This document shows positions 34,288-41,930 of a stretch of DNA of 64,000 bases, one piece after another. Each line of letters starts with the position of its first letter. Positions within the stretch are counted from its first letter, which is position 1. The stretch lies in assembly GCA_016192135.1 (NCBI GenBank), contig JACPUR010000038.1:124001-188000 (forward strand), read 5' to 3'. This DNA is from Candidatus Tectomicrobia bacterium (GTDB taxonomy: Bacteria; UBA8248). The notes beneath the pieces were generated by a model, which was given only the letters and a program-made list of their open reading frames with translations, was not told the origin of the DNA and searched no databases. A program made the position numbers and the translations under genes.

Positions 34288-35097
34288 CTATTGATCTTCC
34301 GCCGCCAGGCTTCCTTCCCCCGCCCATGCCCCGCGGTCCGCGAGCGCCGCGACGGCCCCCTCCACGAACTCCTCGTAATCCCCCGCCCTCTCCGCCGCGG
34401 CGAGGATGAGCTCCCGCGCCCGGGCGGTGTTCTCCTCGCTGTAGGGCAGGCGGAGCTTCCGAAGGATGATCTTCGTCCGCCCGTCCAGGTAGAGGGAGTC
34501 GATGCCGTACATGCTCCCGTAGAACCGGGCCGGGGCGCCCTGGCTCCTCTCCACCTTCGCGGGCTCGCAGCCGTACAGGAGCGCGATGCCCTCGACGAAC
34601 TCCCGCCGCTGCTCGTCCGTCATCCCGGTGCGCATGCCGCTCATGATCAGGGGCACGCTCCGGTCGTCCCGGTAGATGCAGTAGTCCACCGCGATTTCGA
34701 CGAGGACGTGCGCCAGGTAGTGGGCCGACCGAAGGTCCAGGTCCTGGCCCATCTCGCGGGCGAAGTCCCGCACCAGGGGGATGAGGCCGGCGCCCCGGCG
34801 GTAGGTGTAGCCTTTCTTCTCGTGGGGATCGAGGCCGGAGGCCGCCTTTTCGCGCGTCCCGTAGTGGCAGAAGTTGTCCACCACGATGTGGCACTTGACC
34901 CAGACCAGCTTGGGGTAGCGCGTCAGCGCCCCCGCCGGCGGGGCGAAGACGTGGGTTTCGCGTGCGCGGAATTCCTGGGAAAGCGGCAGGCTGTCCGGCG
35001 AGACGTTGTAGACGTAGAGATCGAGCTCTTCCTCGGGAGGCGTCTCCCCGTGCCCCAGCAGGCGGCGCAGGATCAGCGTGTGGCAGTTCGTCAGCAA
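34288..35097 (-). CDS. Unknown protein, last gene of the kinase-cyclase operon
   Basis: 269 residues, soluble, mostly helical. Conserved-looking polar clusters are KCHIVVDNFCHYGTREKAA and RSAHYLAHVLVEIAVDYCIYRDD, whose spaced His/Asp residues recall helical metal enzymes of the zinc-dependent phospholipase C/ACP hydrolase type; this is only a resemblance. SMYGIDSLYLDGRTKIILRKLRLPYSEE follows. The start is TTG 35097 with GAGGAAG five bases upstream. It begins 21 bp after the MBL gene stop, so it is co-transcribed with the MBL hydrolase, cyclase and kinase. I do not recognise the family. Confidence 0.6.
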   Translation of the reverse strand: MLTNCHTLILRRLLGHGETPPEEELDLYVYNVSPDSLPLSQEFRARETHVFAPPAGALTRYPKLVWVKCHIVVDNFCHYGTREKAASGLDPHEKKGYTYRRGAGLIPLVRDFAREMGQDLDLRSAHYLAHVLVEIAVDYCIYRDDRSVPLIMSGMRTGMTDEQRREFVEGIALLYGCEPAKVERSQGAPARFYGSMYGIDSLYLDGRTKIILRKLRLPYSEENTARARELILAAAERAGDYEEFVEGAVAALADRGAWAGEGSLAAEDQ

Positions 35098-35118
35098 GAA
35101 GGCTTCCTCACGACGGCC

Positions 35119-35946
35119 TCATGGCCCGGCCAGGCGGTACCGGCCCTCCTCCTCCCGCACCTTCCCCTCTTCGGCCAGCTTCTGCAACTGCGCGCGGACC
35201 ATCTGCGCGGCCATGCCGAGGCGCCGCTCCTCGAGGTCGGGATAGACCTGCCGGGCGATGAGCTCCGGGGCATCCAGCCCCCCGGCCAAGCATCCAAGTA
35301 TCTGCGCCTCGCGCTGGGCCCGGTGCAGGAGCAGGTCCCGGATCCGCCGGGCCGGGTCCCGGACGATCGGCCCGTGCCCCGGGTAGATGGTCCGGGGGTT
35401 GAGCGCCAGGAGGCGCTCCAGGGTGCGCTGGTAGTCGAGCAGCCGGCCGAAGGGCGGCTGGATGGAGGTCGTCGTCGGGAGGAGCACGTTGTCCCCTCCG
35501 AAGAGGACGCGCTCCTCCTCCCACCAGAAGGAGAGATGCCCGGGCGAGTGCCCCGGGGTGAGGAGGGCCTCCAGCTCCATCTCCCCGAAGCGCAGCCGGG
35601 CGCCCTCCTCGATGGGCTCGATTTCCTTCAGGGAGGGCTGCCGGTCCTTCATCAGGGGAATCTCGATGGGGTGCGCCAGCATCCTGGCTCCCGTGGCTTC
35701 ATGTACGGCGGCGGCACCGCCCATGTGGTCCCGGTGGAAGTGGGTGAGGATGAGCATGTCGAGCCCGTCCGGCGCGGCCTCCTTGAGCCAGGCCGCCAGC
35801 TCCCCCGCCGTCTCGGCATAGCCGGCGTCCAGGAGGGCGAGGGGCTTCCGGCCGACCAGGATCACGTTCACGTGATCCATGAAGAGGCCCGGCGGAGCGG
35901 GAATGCGGCGGACGCGGATCAGGTCGCCGTGCGGTCCGGATGACAA
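35119..35946 (-). CDS. Metallo-beta-lactamase-fold hydrolase (LACTB2-like)
   Basis: 275 residues. The zinc motif is THFHRDHMGG (HxHxDH), further ligands are TPGHSPGH and GGDNVL, and the last is YPGHGP. The C-terminal 55 residues form a winged-helix-like extension (LIARQVYPDLEERRLGMAAQMVRAQLQKLAEEGKV), the layout of LACTB2/glyoxalase-II-like hydrolases and some RNA-cleaving members. The start is TTG 35946 (MSSGPHGDLIRVRRIPAP); no ATG fits before the conserved region. It lies 12 bp after the cyclase gene in the signalling operon. Substrate unknown. Confidence 0.85.
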   Translation of the reverse strand: MSSGPHGDLIRVRRIPAPPGLFMDHVNVILVGRKPLALLDAGYAETAGELAAWLKEAAPDGLDMLILTHFHRDHMGGAAAVHEATGARMLAHPIEIPLMKDRQPSLKEIEPIEEGARLRFGEMELEALLTPGHSPGHLSFWWEEERVLFGGDNVLLPTTTSIQPPFGRLLDYQRTLERLLALNPRTIYPGHGPIVRDPARRIRDLLLHRAQREAQILGCLAGGLDAPELIARQVYPDLEERRLGMAAQMVRAQLQKLAEEGKVREEEGRYRLAGP

Positions 35947-35958
35947 TGCAGGGCTGTC

Positions 35959-37911
35959 CTAGATGTTTTTCTTGGCGACGTATTGGGAGACGACGGAGCG
36001 GGCTTCCTCCCCGATGTCGAGGAACTGCAGGTTGACCATGTAGCCCTTGCGGCCGCCCTCCTCGGTCCAGGTCGCCCGGACGACATGCCCCACGAGGTCC
36101 TTCACCTGCCCTCCCCCGCCGGCGATGGTGAAGTTCAGGCGGATGGAGTTGCCCGCGTCCGCCGGGAAGCTCGTCTGGAGGAGCGCCCCCCCGACGCTGA
36201 TGTTGCGGATGATGCCCTGCCGGGTGCCGCTGACTCCCTCCTGCACGTAGATGGCGAAGAGCTCCACGTCCGCGCGCGGGGTGGTGCGCTTGACCTGGCC
36301 GGCCTCCCGCGAGGGGGGCTGGATGCTCTTGACGATGTAGACCGGCACTTCCTCGGACTTCCCCTTCACCTTCACCGGCCCCAGGGCCTCGCCTTGGGCG
36401 TAGTCCTTGATCCTCTCCCAGGTGGCGGCGCTGACGGCCACAGAGTTGTGCTTCGCGGCGCTCTCCATGCGGTTCGCGAGATTCACGGCGTCGCCGATGA
36501 CGGTGTAGTCCATGCGCTGGGGGGAGCCCAGATTGCCCGCGACGACGGGGCCGGAGTTCACCCCCACCCGCATCTTGAAGGTGGGCTTCCCTTCGGCTTT
36601 CCACTTCTCCATCAGCCCGTCCGCCGCGGCGATCATGTCGAGCCCCGCCTTGACGGCCCAGGCGGCGTGGTCGGGCTCGTAGACGGGCGCCCCGAAGACC
36701 GCCATGGTGGCGTCTCCGATAAATTTGTCGAGGGTGCCGTAGTTCTTGAAGATCATCTCGGCCATCAGGGTGAAATACTCGTTCAGCAGCTCGACCAGCT
36801 CCTCGGGGCGGAGGGCCTCGCTGAAGGGAGTGAAGCCCACCACGTCCGAGAAAAGCACCGAGCACTCCACGGTCGAGCCGCCGAGGGCCAGGTCGCTCTC
36901 CTGCTTGAGGATGTCCTCCACGATGGCCGGGGAGAGGTAGCGCGAGAGGCTAGACCGTTTGCGCGTCTCCTCCTCGATGTTCTGGTAGAGGCGGGCGTTC
37001 TCGAGCGCCCCGGCCGCCGCGCCGGCGAACGACTGCGCCAGCCGGACCAGGTCCTGGGTGAAGCCGGGGGCGCCGGCCTGGTTGTCCACGTAGAGGGTGC
37101 CGAGGTTGCGCTCCTTGTAGTTCACCGGCACGCAAAGGATGGCGCGGGCGTCCGACCGCATGACGCTCGCGAAGCCCGCCGTCCGGGTGTCACCCTTCGA
37201 GTTCGCCGTGAAGAAGGGCGCCCCCTCCACCGCCACCCGGCTGGCCACGCCGGTGCTGAAGAGCCGGGCCTCGCCCTGCTCGAGGTCGCCGCCCATGCCC
37301 CGGGCCACGCTCACCTCCAGGGCGCCGGTGCCCTCGTTCCGGAGCATCAGGAAACCCCGCTTGGCGTTCAGGGTGGGGATGGCGTAGTCCATGATCCTCT
37401 CCAGGAGCTTGCTCAATTCGTGCTCCTGGTTCAGGGCCTGGCTGACCTCCAGCAGGGTCTCGAGGTCCTTCCCGCCCCGCTTCAGGACATTCTGCATCCG
37501 CTTGGCCTCGACCAGGGCCTCCCCGATGGCCTGGGCCTGGCCGACGACGGCCTCGGGGATCGCCGTCGGCGACGCCTGCCGGGCCGTGTAAAGGGCGCGA
37601 TTCAGCTCCCCGATGTGGTCCTCCAGGCGCTCGAAGGGATCGGGGGCGCCAGCGCCGGCCGGAGGCCCGGAGGGAGCGGGCGCGCTCGCGGCAGGAGCCA
37701 CCGGAGGAGAAGCCGGGGCCGTGGTGGGCGCCGGGGCCGCCGGGGGAGCGGCCGGAGCGGCGGCGCCGTCCGAGACGGCCGGGGTGAAAGTGCAGCCGCA
37801 TTTCTTGCATTTCACGCGGGCCCGGGCCAGTTCGGCGGCGGGCCGGTTCACGCGGTAGACCGCCCCGCATTCGGGACATGCGATTCGCGTCGGTTCGACT
37901 GCCTGCTCCAC
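35959..37911 (-). CDS. Zinc ribbon-GAF-class III nucleotidyl cyclase-PilZ protein
   Basis: 650 residues, four modules. Residues 12-44: MJ0042-type zinc ribbon (CPECG...CKKCG). A Pro/Ala linker. About 160-310: GAF domain (LNAKRGFLMLRNEGTG...AILCVPVNYKERNLGTLYVDN). About 335-505: class III cyclase, with metal Asp in SVLFSDVVGFTPFSE and FIGDATMAVFG, substrate Lys in TLDKFIGD, Asp in MDYTVIGDAVNLANRME; the Lys/Asp pair favours ATP, so cAMP. About 530-650: PilZ-like domain (IIRNISVGGALLQTSFPA). No membrane segment. It begins 26 bp after the kinase gene and is probably co-transcribed. The build suggests small-molecule (GAF) and c-di-GMP (PilZ) control of cAMP synthesis. Confidence 0.88.
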   Translation of the reverse strand: MEQAVEPTRIACPECGAVYRVNRPAAELARARVKCKKCGCTFTPAVSDGAAAPAAPPAAPAPTTAPASPPVAPAASAPAPSGPPAGAGAPDPFERLEDHIGELNRALYTARQASPTAIPEAVVGQAQAIGEALVEAKRMQNVLKRGGKDLETLLEVSQALNQEHELSKLLERIMDYAIPTLNAKRGFLMLRNEGTGALEVSVARGMGGDLEQGEARLFSTGVASRVAVEGAPFFTANSKGDTRTAGFASVMRSDARAILCVPVNYKERNLGTLYVDNQAGAPGFTQDLVRLAQSFAGAAAGALENARLYQNIEEETRKRSSLSRYLSPAIVEDILKQESDLALGGSTVECSVLFSDVVGFTPFSEALRPEELVELLNEYFTLMAEMIFKNYGTLDKFIGDATMAVFGAPVYEPDHAAWAVKAGLDMIAAADGLMEKWKAEGKPTFKMRVGVNSGPVVAGNLGSPQRMDYTVIGDAVNLANRMESAAKHNSVAVSAATWERIKDYAQGEALGPVKVKGKSEEVPVYIVKSIQPPSREAGQVKRTTPRADVELFAIYVQEGVSGTRQGIIRNISVGGALLQTSFPADAGNSIRLNFTIAGGGGQVKDLVGHVVRATWTEEGGRKGYMVNLQFLDIGEEARSVVSQYVAKKNI

Positions 37912-37937
37912 GTGGGCTCCTTCCCGCTCGCGCGGGG

Positions 37938-40352
37938 CTAGGCCAGCGCCTTGAGCGCCTCGAGCAGCTCATCGACGCTCTGGTAGCGCTCCTCGGGCGT
38001 CTTCTTCAGGCACCGCAAGACGATGTCCTCGAGAGGCTTTGAGACCTCGGGGTTCTTGAGCGAGATGCGTGGAGGCTCCTCGTGCATGTGCAAGTAGGCG
38101 ATGTCGCCCTCCTTGAAGGGGACCGCCCCCGTGAGGAGCTCGTAGAACATGATGCCGAGGGAATAGAGATCGCTGCGGCCGTCCACGGCGCCGCCCCGGA
38201 TCTGCTCGGGCGACATGTAGTAGGGTGTCCCCATGACCTGGCCCACCTGGGTCATGCCGCTCCCCCCGCCCTTCCGGGCGAGGCCGAAGTCGGCCACCTT
38301 CACTCCGCCGTTCTTGGTGACCATGATGTTGTCCGGCTTGAGGTCGCGGTGGATGACCTGGGCCTGGTGGGCGAAGGCGAGCGGTTCGCAGATGCGGATG
38401 GCGAGCTTGGCGAACTGGGCCACCGGGAGTTTCCGGCCGGCGACGAGGCCGCCGAGGCTCTTCCCGTCCACGAACTCCATCACGATGAACATGGGGTCAT
38501 CGGTGCGGATGTCGTAGATGGTGATGATGCCCGGATGCTCCAGGGCGGCGGCGCTCTGGGCCTCGGTGATGAAGCGGCCGAGCGCCTCGGGGTCTTTCCC
38601 GAGGTCCCCCAGGATCATCTTGATGGCCACCTGCCGGTCGAGGATCTTGTCCCGGGCCTTGTACACCACGCCCATCGCCCCCCGGCCGAGCTCGACGATG
38701 CCGTCGTAGCGCCGCGAGAGGAACTGGATCGGGTCCACCGGGCCGGCCGGCGCGGCGGGGGCGGTGGCCTGGGGGGCCGCCTGAAGGGCCTGGCCGAGCG
38801 CCTGCGCCTTGGCCGCGGCGTCGCGGAAGCCCGCGTCGGCGGCGGCCACCATGGCGTAGTACTTCTGGGCGGGCTTCCTCTGCCCCTTGCCCTCGAAGGC
38901 CTCGGCGGCGTCGTAGCCCCACTCGAGGCGGTTCTCCTCGACGAGCTTCAGGGAGAAGAGGATGTCGAGGACGCTCTCGGCCACGTCGAACGCCCCCTTC
39001 TCCAGGTGAATCCGGCTCATCTCGCGGAGCGCCTCGGCCCGCACGGGAGAGCGCTCCACCGCCGCCTTCTGGAGGTGGGAGAGGATGACGTCCTCGCCCG
39101 CCCCGAAATCGCGCTCCAGGCTGGCCAGCTCGAAATGAGCCTGGGCCGCCTTGCTCGGGACAATGCGCCCCGCGAGGAGCCTCTCCAGCTCCTCCTTGCG
39201 GCGGCTCCGGAGGACCTCGCGGATCTGCTGCGCCTGGGCGGCGGCCTCGGCGTCTTGAGGGAAGTACTGCGTCAGCTTGTCGGCCGCGCCGCCCGCCTTC
39301 TCCAGGTCGTTCGCGGCGAAGGCGTCGGCCATCATCGTCCGGAGCACCCGCCCCAGGGAAGTCCTGGCCTCGGCGTCGGCGGGAAGCGCGGCCACGATGG
39401 CCTCCAGGTGGCGGCAGGCGCGCTCCGCGTCGCCCCCCGCCTCCGAGAGCTTGGCCAGCTTGCTCCGGATGTCGGGGCCCGCGTCGGGCCGCCGGAGGAG
39501 ATCCTCGAGGCGCTCGACGAGGGTGAGGTCCCCGGGAGGCAGCAGGGCCTCGGCCGCCTGGTAGTGCGGCATGGCGCCCGGCGCTCCCTTCTCGCCCAGG
39601 GCCCAATCCCCCCGGACGAGGGCCAGCCAGCCCTTTTCCCGGTTATCCTCGGGATTCAGGGAGGCGAGGATCTTCTCGGCGCCCGCCTTGTCTCCCTTGT
39701 GAAAGAGGAGGCTGGCCACCTTCAGGCCGGCCGGCAGCGCCCCCGGGGCCTCGGCCAGCTCCTTCTTGTAGCGGGAGAGGTACTCGTCCAGCTTCCCGCT
39801 CTGCTGGCAGGCCCGGTGAAGCTGGGCGTACACCTCGGCCTGGCCGGGGCAGGCCGCGATGAGCTCGCCCAGCCCCCGGATGGCGTCCCGGATGCGGTTG
39901 GGCACGTTGTCCACCATGCCCTTGAACTCGAAGAGGGCCATGCGGTAGTTGCCCTTCTTCGTGTGGATGCGGCCCGAGTAGTAGTACTTGTCCGAGAAGC
40001 GGGTGCCGACCACCTTGAGGCGGGTGAAGATGTCGAGGGCCCGGTCCATCTCCCCCTTGCGGTAGAGGACCTCGCCCATGATGGCGTGGTAGCGCATGTA
40101 GCGGGGAGTCAACTCCGTCTGCTGGCGGACCAGGTCGGGGTTCGGCTCCAGCTTGCCTATCTGCTCGCAGACGGCCAGTGCCTGGTCGAATTTCTGGAGC
40201 TGATGGTAGGCGACGGCCAGGTCGTTCAGGAGGCGGATGTCATCGTACTCCTCGGGGGGCTTGCGGCCCAGCAGCGCGATGATCTTGTTCCAATCGCTCT
40301 GCTGGTAGAGCGCGTCGACCTTCTTCGTGTCCTCTGCGGCGAACAGGCGCAA
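37938..40352 (-). CDS. TPR-Ser/Thr protein kinase (kinase domain at the C-terminus)
   Basis: 804 residues. Residues 1-540 are tetratricopeptide-type helical repeats (LLNDLAVAYHQLQKFDQALAVCEQIGKLEPN, MGEVLYRKGEMDRALDIFTRLKVV, YYYSGRIHTKKGNYRMALFEF). Residues 548-804 are a complete Hanks kinase: GRGAMGVVYKARD, AIKMIL, HRDLKPDN, DFGLARK, MGTPYYMSPEQ and RSDLYSLGIMFYELLTG. No transmembrane helix or PASTA domain, so it is cytoplasmic; the usual order (kinase first) is reversed. First gene of the operon kinase-cyclase-MBL-unknown. A start at or near 40352 is likely but the exact codon is uncertain. Confidence 0.9.
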   Translation of the reverse strand: MRLFAAEDTKKVDALYQQSDWNKIIALLGRKPPEEYDDIRLLNDLAVAYHQLQKFDQALAVCEQIGKLEPNPDLVRQQTELTPRYMRYHAIMGEVLYRKGEMDRALDIFTRLKVVGTRFSDKYYYSGRIHTKKGNYRMALFEFKGMVDNVPNRIRDAIRGLGELIAACPGQAEVYAQLHRACQQSGKLDEYLSRYKKELAEAPGALPAGLKVASLLFHKGDKAGAEKILASLNPEDNREKGWLALVRGDWALGEKGAPGAMPHYQAAEALLPPGDLTLVERLEDLLRRPDAGPDIRSKLAKLSEAGGDAERACRHLEAIVAALPADAEARTSLGRVLRTMMADAFAANDLEKAGGAADKLTQYFPQDAEAAAQAQQIREVLRSRRKEELERLLAGRIVPSKAAQAHFELASLERDFGAGEDVILSHLQKAAVERSPVRAEALREMSRIHLEKGAFDVAESVLDILFSLKLVEENRLEWGYDAAEAFEGKGQRKPAQKYYAMVAAADAGFRDAAAKAQALGQALQAAPQATAPAAPAGPVDPIQFLSRRYDGIVELGRGAMGVVYKARDKILDRQVAIKMILGDLGKDPEALGRFITEAQSAAALEHPGIITIYDIRTDDPMFIVMEFVDGKSLGGLVAGRKLPVAQFAKLAIRICEPLAFAHQAQVIHRDLKPDNIMVTKNGGVKVADFGLARKGGGSGMTQVGQVMGTPYYMSPEQIRGGAVDGRSDLYSLGIMFYELLTGAVPFKEGDIAYLHMHEEPPRISLKNPEVSKPLEDIVLRCLKKTPEERYQSVDELLEALKALA

Positions 40353-40595
40353 GCGCGGCTTCCTCCCCCTCCAGGTGGCGCAGATTCACCGACCGGGCGG
40401 TGCGCTACATCGGTGATGGCACCATTGTAGAAAAAATCGCCCGAGTTTCAAGGCGCCGCCGCCGGTCCGCTCCGAATACCGAAGGATGCACCGGCGGGAC
40501 GCCCCCGCTTGCACCGGCCGCCTTCCCCAGGGCGCGCAGGCCTCCGGCGCCCCACCGCCTCCCCGGCATGTCCATCCGGCTTGGCGGGGCCAGGT

Positions 40596-40623
40596 TTGAC
40601 AGAGGGACAAAATCTGCTATTTT
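40596..40623 (+). promoter_or_regulatory. Candidate promoter of the ABC importer operon
   Basis: A perfect TTGACA (40596-40601), a 16-bp spacer and TATTTT (40618-40623) give a leader of about 110 nt before the binding-protein gene. The 390-bp gap 40353-40742 otherwise holds only the divergent kinase leader and no gene. Confidence 0.55.
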
Positions 40624-40742
40624 TCGGCCTGAATTAACACGTGAGAATACCTCATCGCGGATGCCCGCCTCCGATAAAGGGAGGCTTGGGATCTTTGTTT
40701 TTGGCTCCGGCCGCTAGCACATCATAAAAAGGAGAATGACCG

Positions 40743-41849
40743 ATGCAGGTTCGCCTGAGGCTTTTTGCGCTCCGCACATGCGCTTCCGTGGCCACGCTCG
40801 CCGTTCTCGCCCTCTCCGGGAGCCCCGCGGGCGCCCAGGTCATGCCCCACGAGGAAAAGCTGATCCGGGAGGCCAAGAAGGAAGGCTCGGTCACCATCAT
40901 CAACCCCATCCTCGCGGACAGCACGGAGAGGGTCTTCGGCCCCGCGTTCATCAAGTATTACAATCTCGGGGACGGCTTCAAGTTCAACAACCTGCGGAAG
41001 GGCACTGGACCCGTCGTGGCCCAGGTGCGCCAGGAGATCCAGGCGAAGCGGTTCACGGTGGACGCCATGTTCGTGAACTCGCCGGCCTTCTTCGACGCCG
41101 CCGCCAAGCAGGGGGTATTCCTCAAGCTCGAAAGCGGCCGCTGGAAGGACCACGAGGAGGGCATGAAGAAGGCGGGCCAGTATTTCAAGCTTCCCTATGT
41201 CGTGACGCCCTTCGCCTACACCTTCGTCCCCGTCTGGAACTCCGGCTGCCCGGGCATGGAGAATTTCCAGCCCAAGTCCATCTTCGACACGGTCGCGCCC
41301 GCCCTCAAGGGGAAGACCATCGCGTCCGACCTGACCCGGAGCCTGACCTACACGAACACGACGATCGGCCTGAAGGAAACCGGCGTCGACATGGACAAGT
41401 TCTTCAAGATGCTGAAGGCGACGAACCCGGTCATCGAGTTCCGCACCGAGCCCAAGATGCAGATGGTGCTGACGTGCGAGCGCCCCATCGACACCTGGAA
41501 CCTGGCCGCCCGCGTCCCCCAGGCCATCGCCGGGAAGCCCGAGCTCAAGGACAAGATCAAGCTCGGCACCTACTCCGAGGGCCATGTCATGCTGGGCAAT
41601 CAGATGGCGGCCTTCGAGGGCGCTTCCCATCCGAACGCGGCCAAGCTCTTGATCGAATTTTTCCTCACCAAGGAAAGCGCGGACCTCATGGCCAAGCACG
41701 AGGGGATGTACTCCTTCATGAAGGGCTGGACGATTCCCAAGGATATCTGGTTCATGAAGGAAGTGAAGGCCATCGGCCTGAAGGACTGGCTCAAGGCCGG
41801 CGCGCAGCACAAGACGGTCCGGGGCGAATGGCAGAAGATGTTCCGGTAG
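40743..41849 (+). CDS. ABC transporter periplasmic binding protein, ferric/2-aminoethylphosphonate type
   Basis: 368 residues with a cleavable signal peptide (1-32, ending SPAGAQ). The mature part follows the FbpA/extracellular solute-binding family 1 pattern: EKLIREAKKEGSVTIINP, TVDAMFVNSPAFFDAAAKQG, LKGKTIASDLTRS, and FEGASHPNAAKLLIEFFLTKESADLMAKHEGM. The genes downstream encode an FbpB-type permease and two FbpC-like ATPases. The ligand (Fe3+, thiamine, phosphonate or other) is not resolved. ATG 40743 is preceded by AAGGAGA. A strong hairpin right after the stop probably raises its mRNA level above that of the permease. Confidence 0.88.
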   Translation: MQVRLRLFALRTCASVATLAVLALSGSPAGAQVMPHEEKLIREAKKEGSVTIINPILADSTERVFGPAFIKYYNLGDGFKFNNLRKGTGPVVAQVRQEIQAKRFTVDAMFVNSPAFFDAAAKQGVFLKLESGRWKDHEEGMKKAGQYFKLPYVVTPFAYTFVPVWNSGCPGMENFQPKSIFDTVAPALKGKTIASDLTRSLTYTNTTIGLKETGVDMDKFFKMLKATNPVIEFRTEPKMQMVLTCERPIDTWNLAARVPQAIAGKPELKDKIKLGTYSEGHVMLGNQMAAFEGASHPNAAKLLIEFFLTKESADLMAKHEGMYSFMKGWTIPKDIWFMKEVKAIGLKDWLKAGAQHKTVRGEWQKMFR

Positions 41850-41867
41850 TCTGTCGCGGGTCACTTC

Positions 41868-41894
41868 GGCGGGGCCCCGAACCGGGGCCCCGCC
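41868..41894 (+). terminator. Intercistronic hairpin between binding protein and permease
   Basis: GGCGGGGCCCC (41868-41878), loop GAACC, GGGGCCCCGCC (41884-41894): a perfect 11-bp stem followed by TGTCTTGAATTT. It is likely a partial terminator or RNA-stabilising stem that gives excess binding protein over membrane components. Confidence 0.7.
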
Positions 41895-41930
41895 TGTCTT
41901 GAATTTGGCACCGCATGCACGGGAAGAAAA

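Noticed and set aside
35959-37911. The cyclase as a guanylate cyclase
   Set aside because: The Lys in TLDKFIGD and the Asp in MDYTVIGD are the adenine-specifying pair; guanylate cyclases have Glu and Cys/Gly there.
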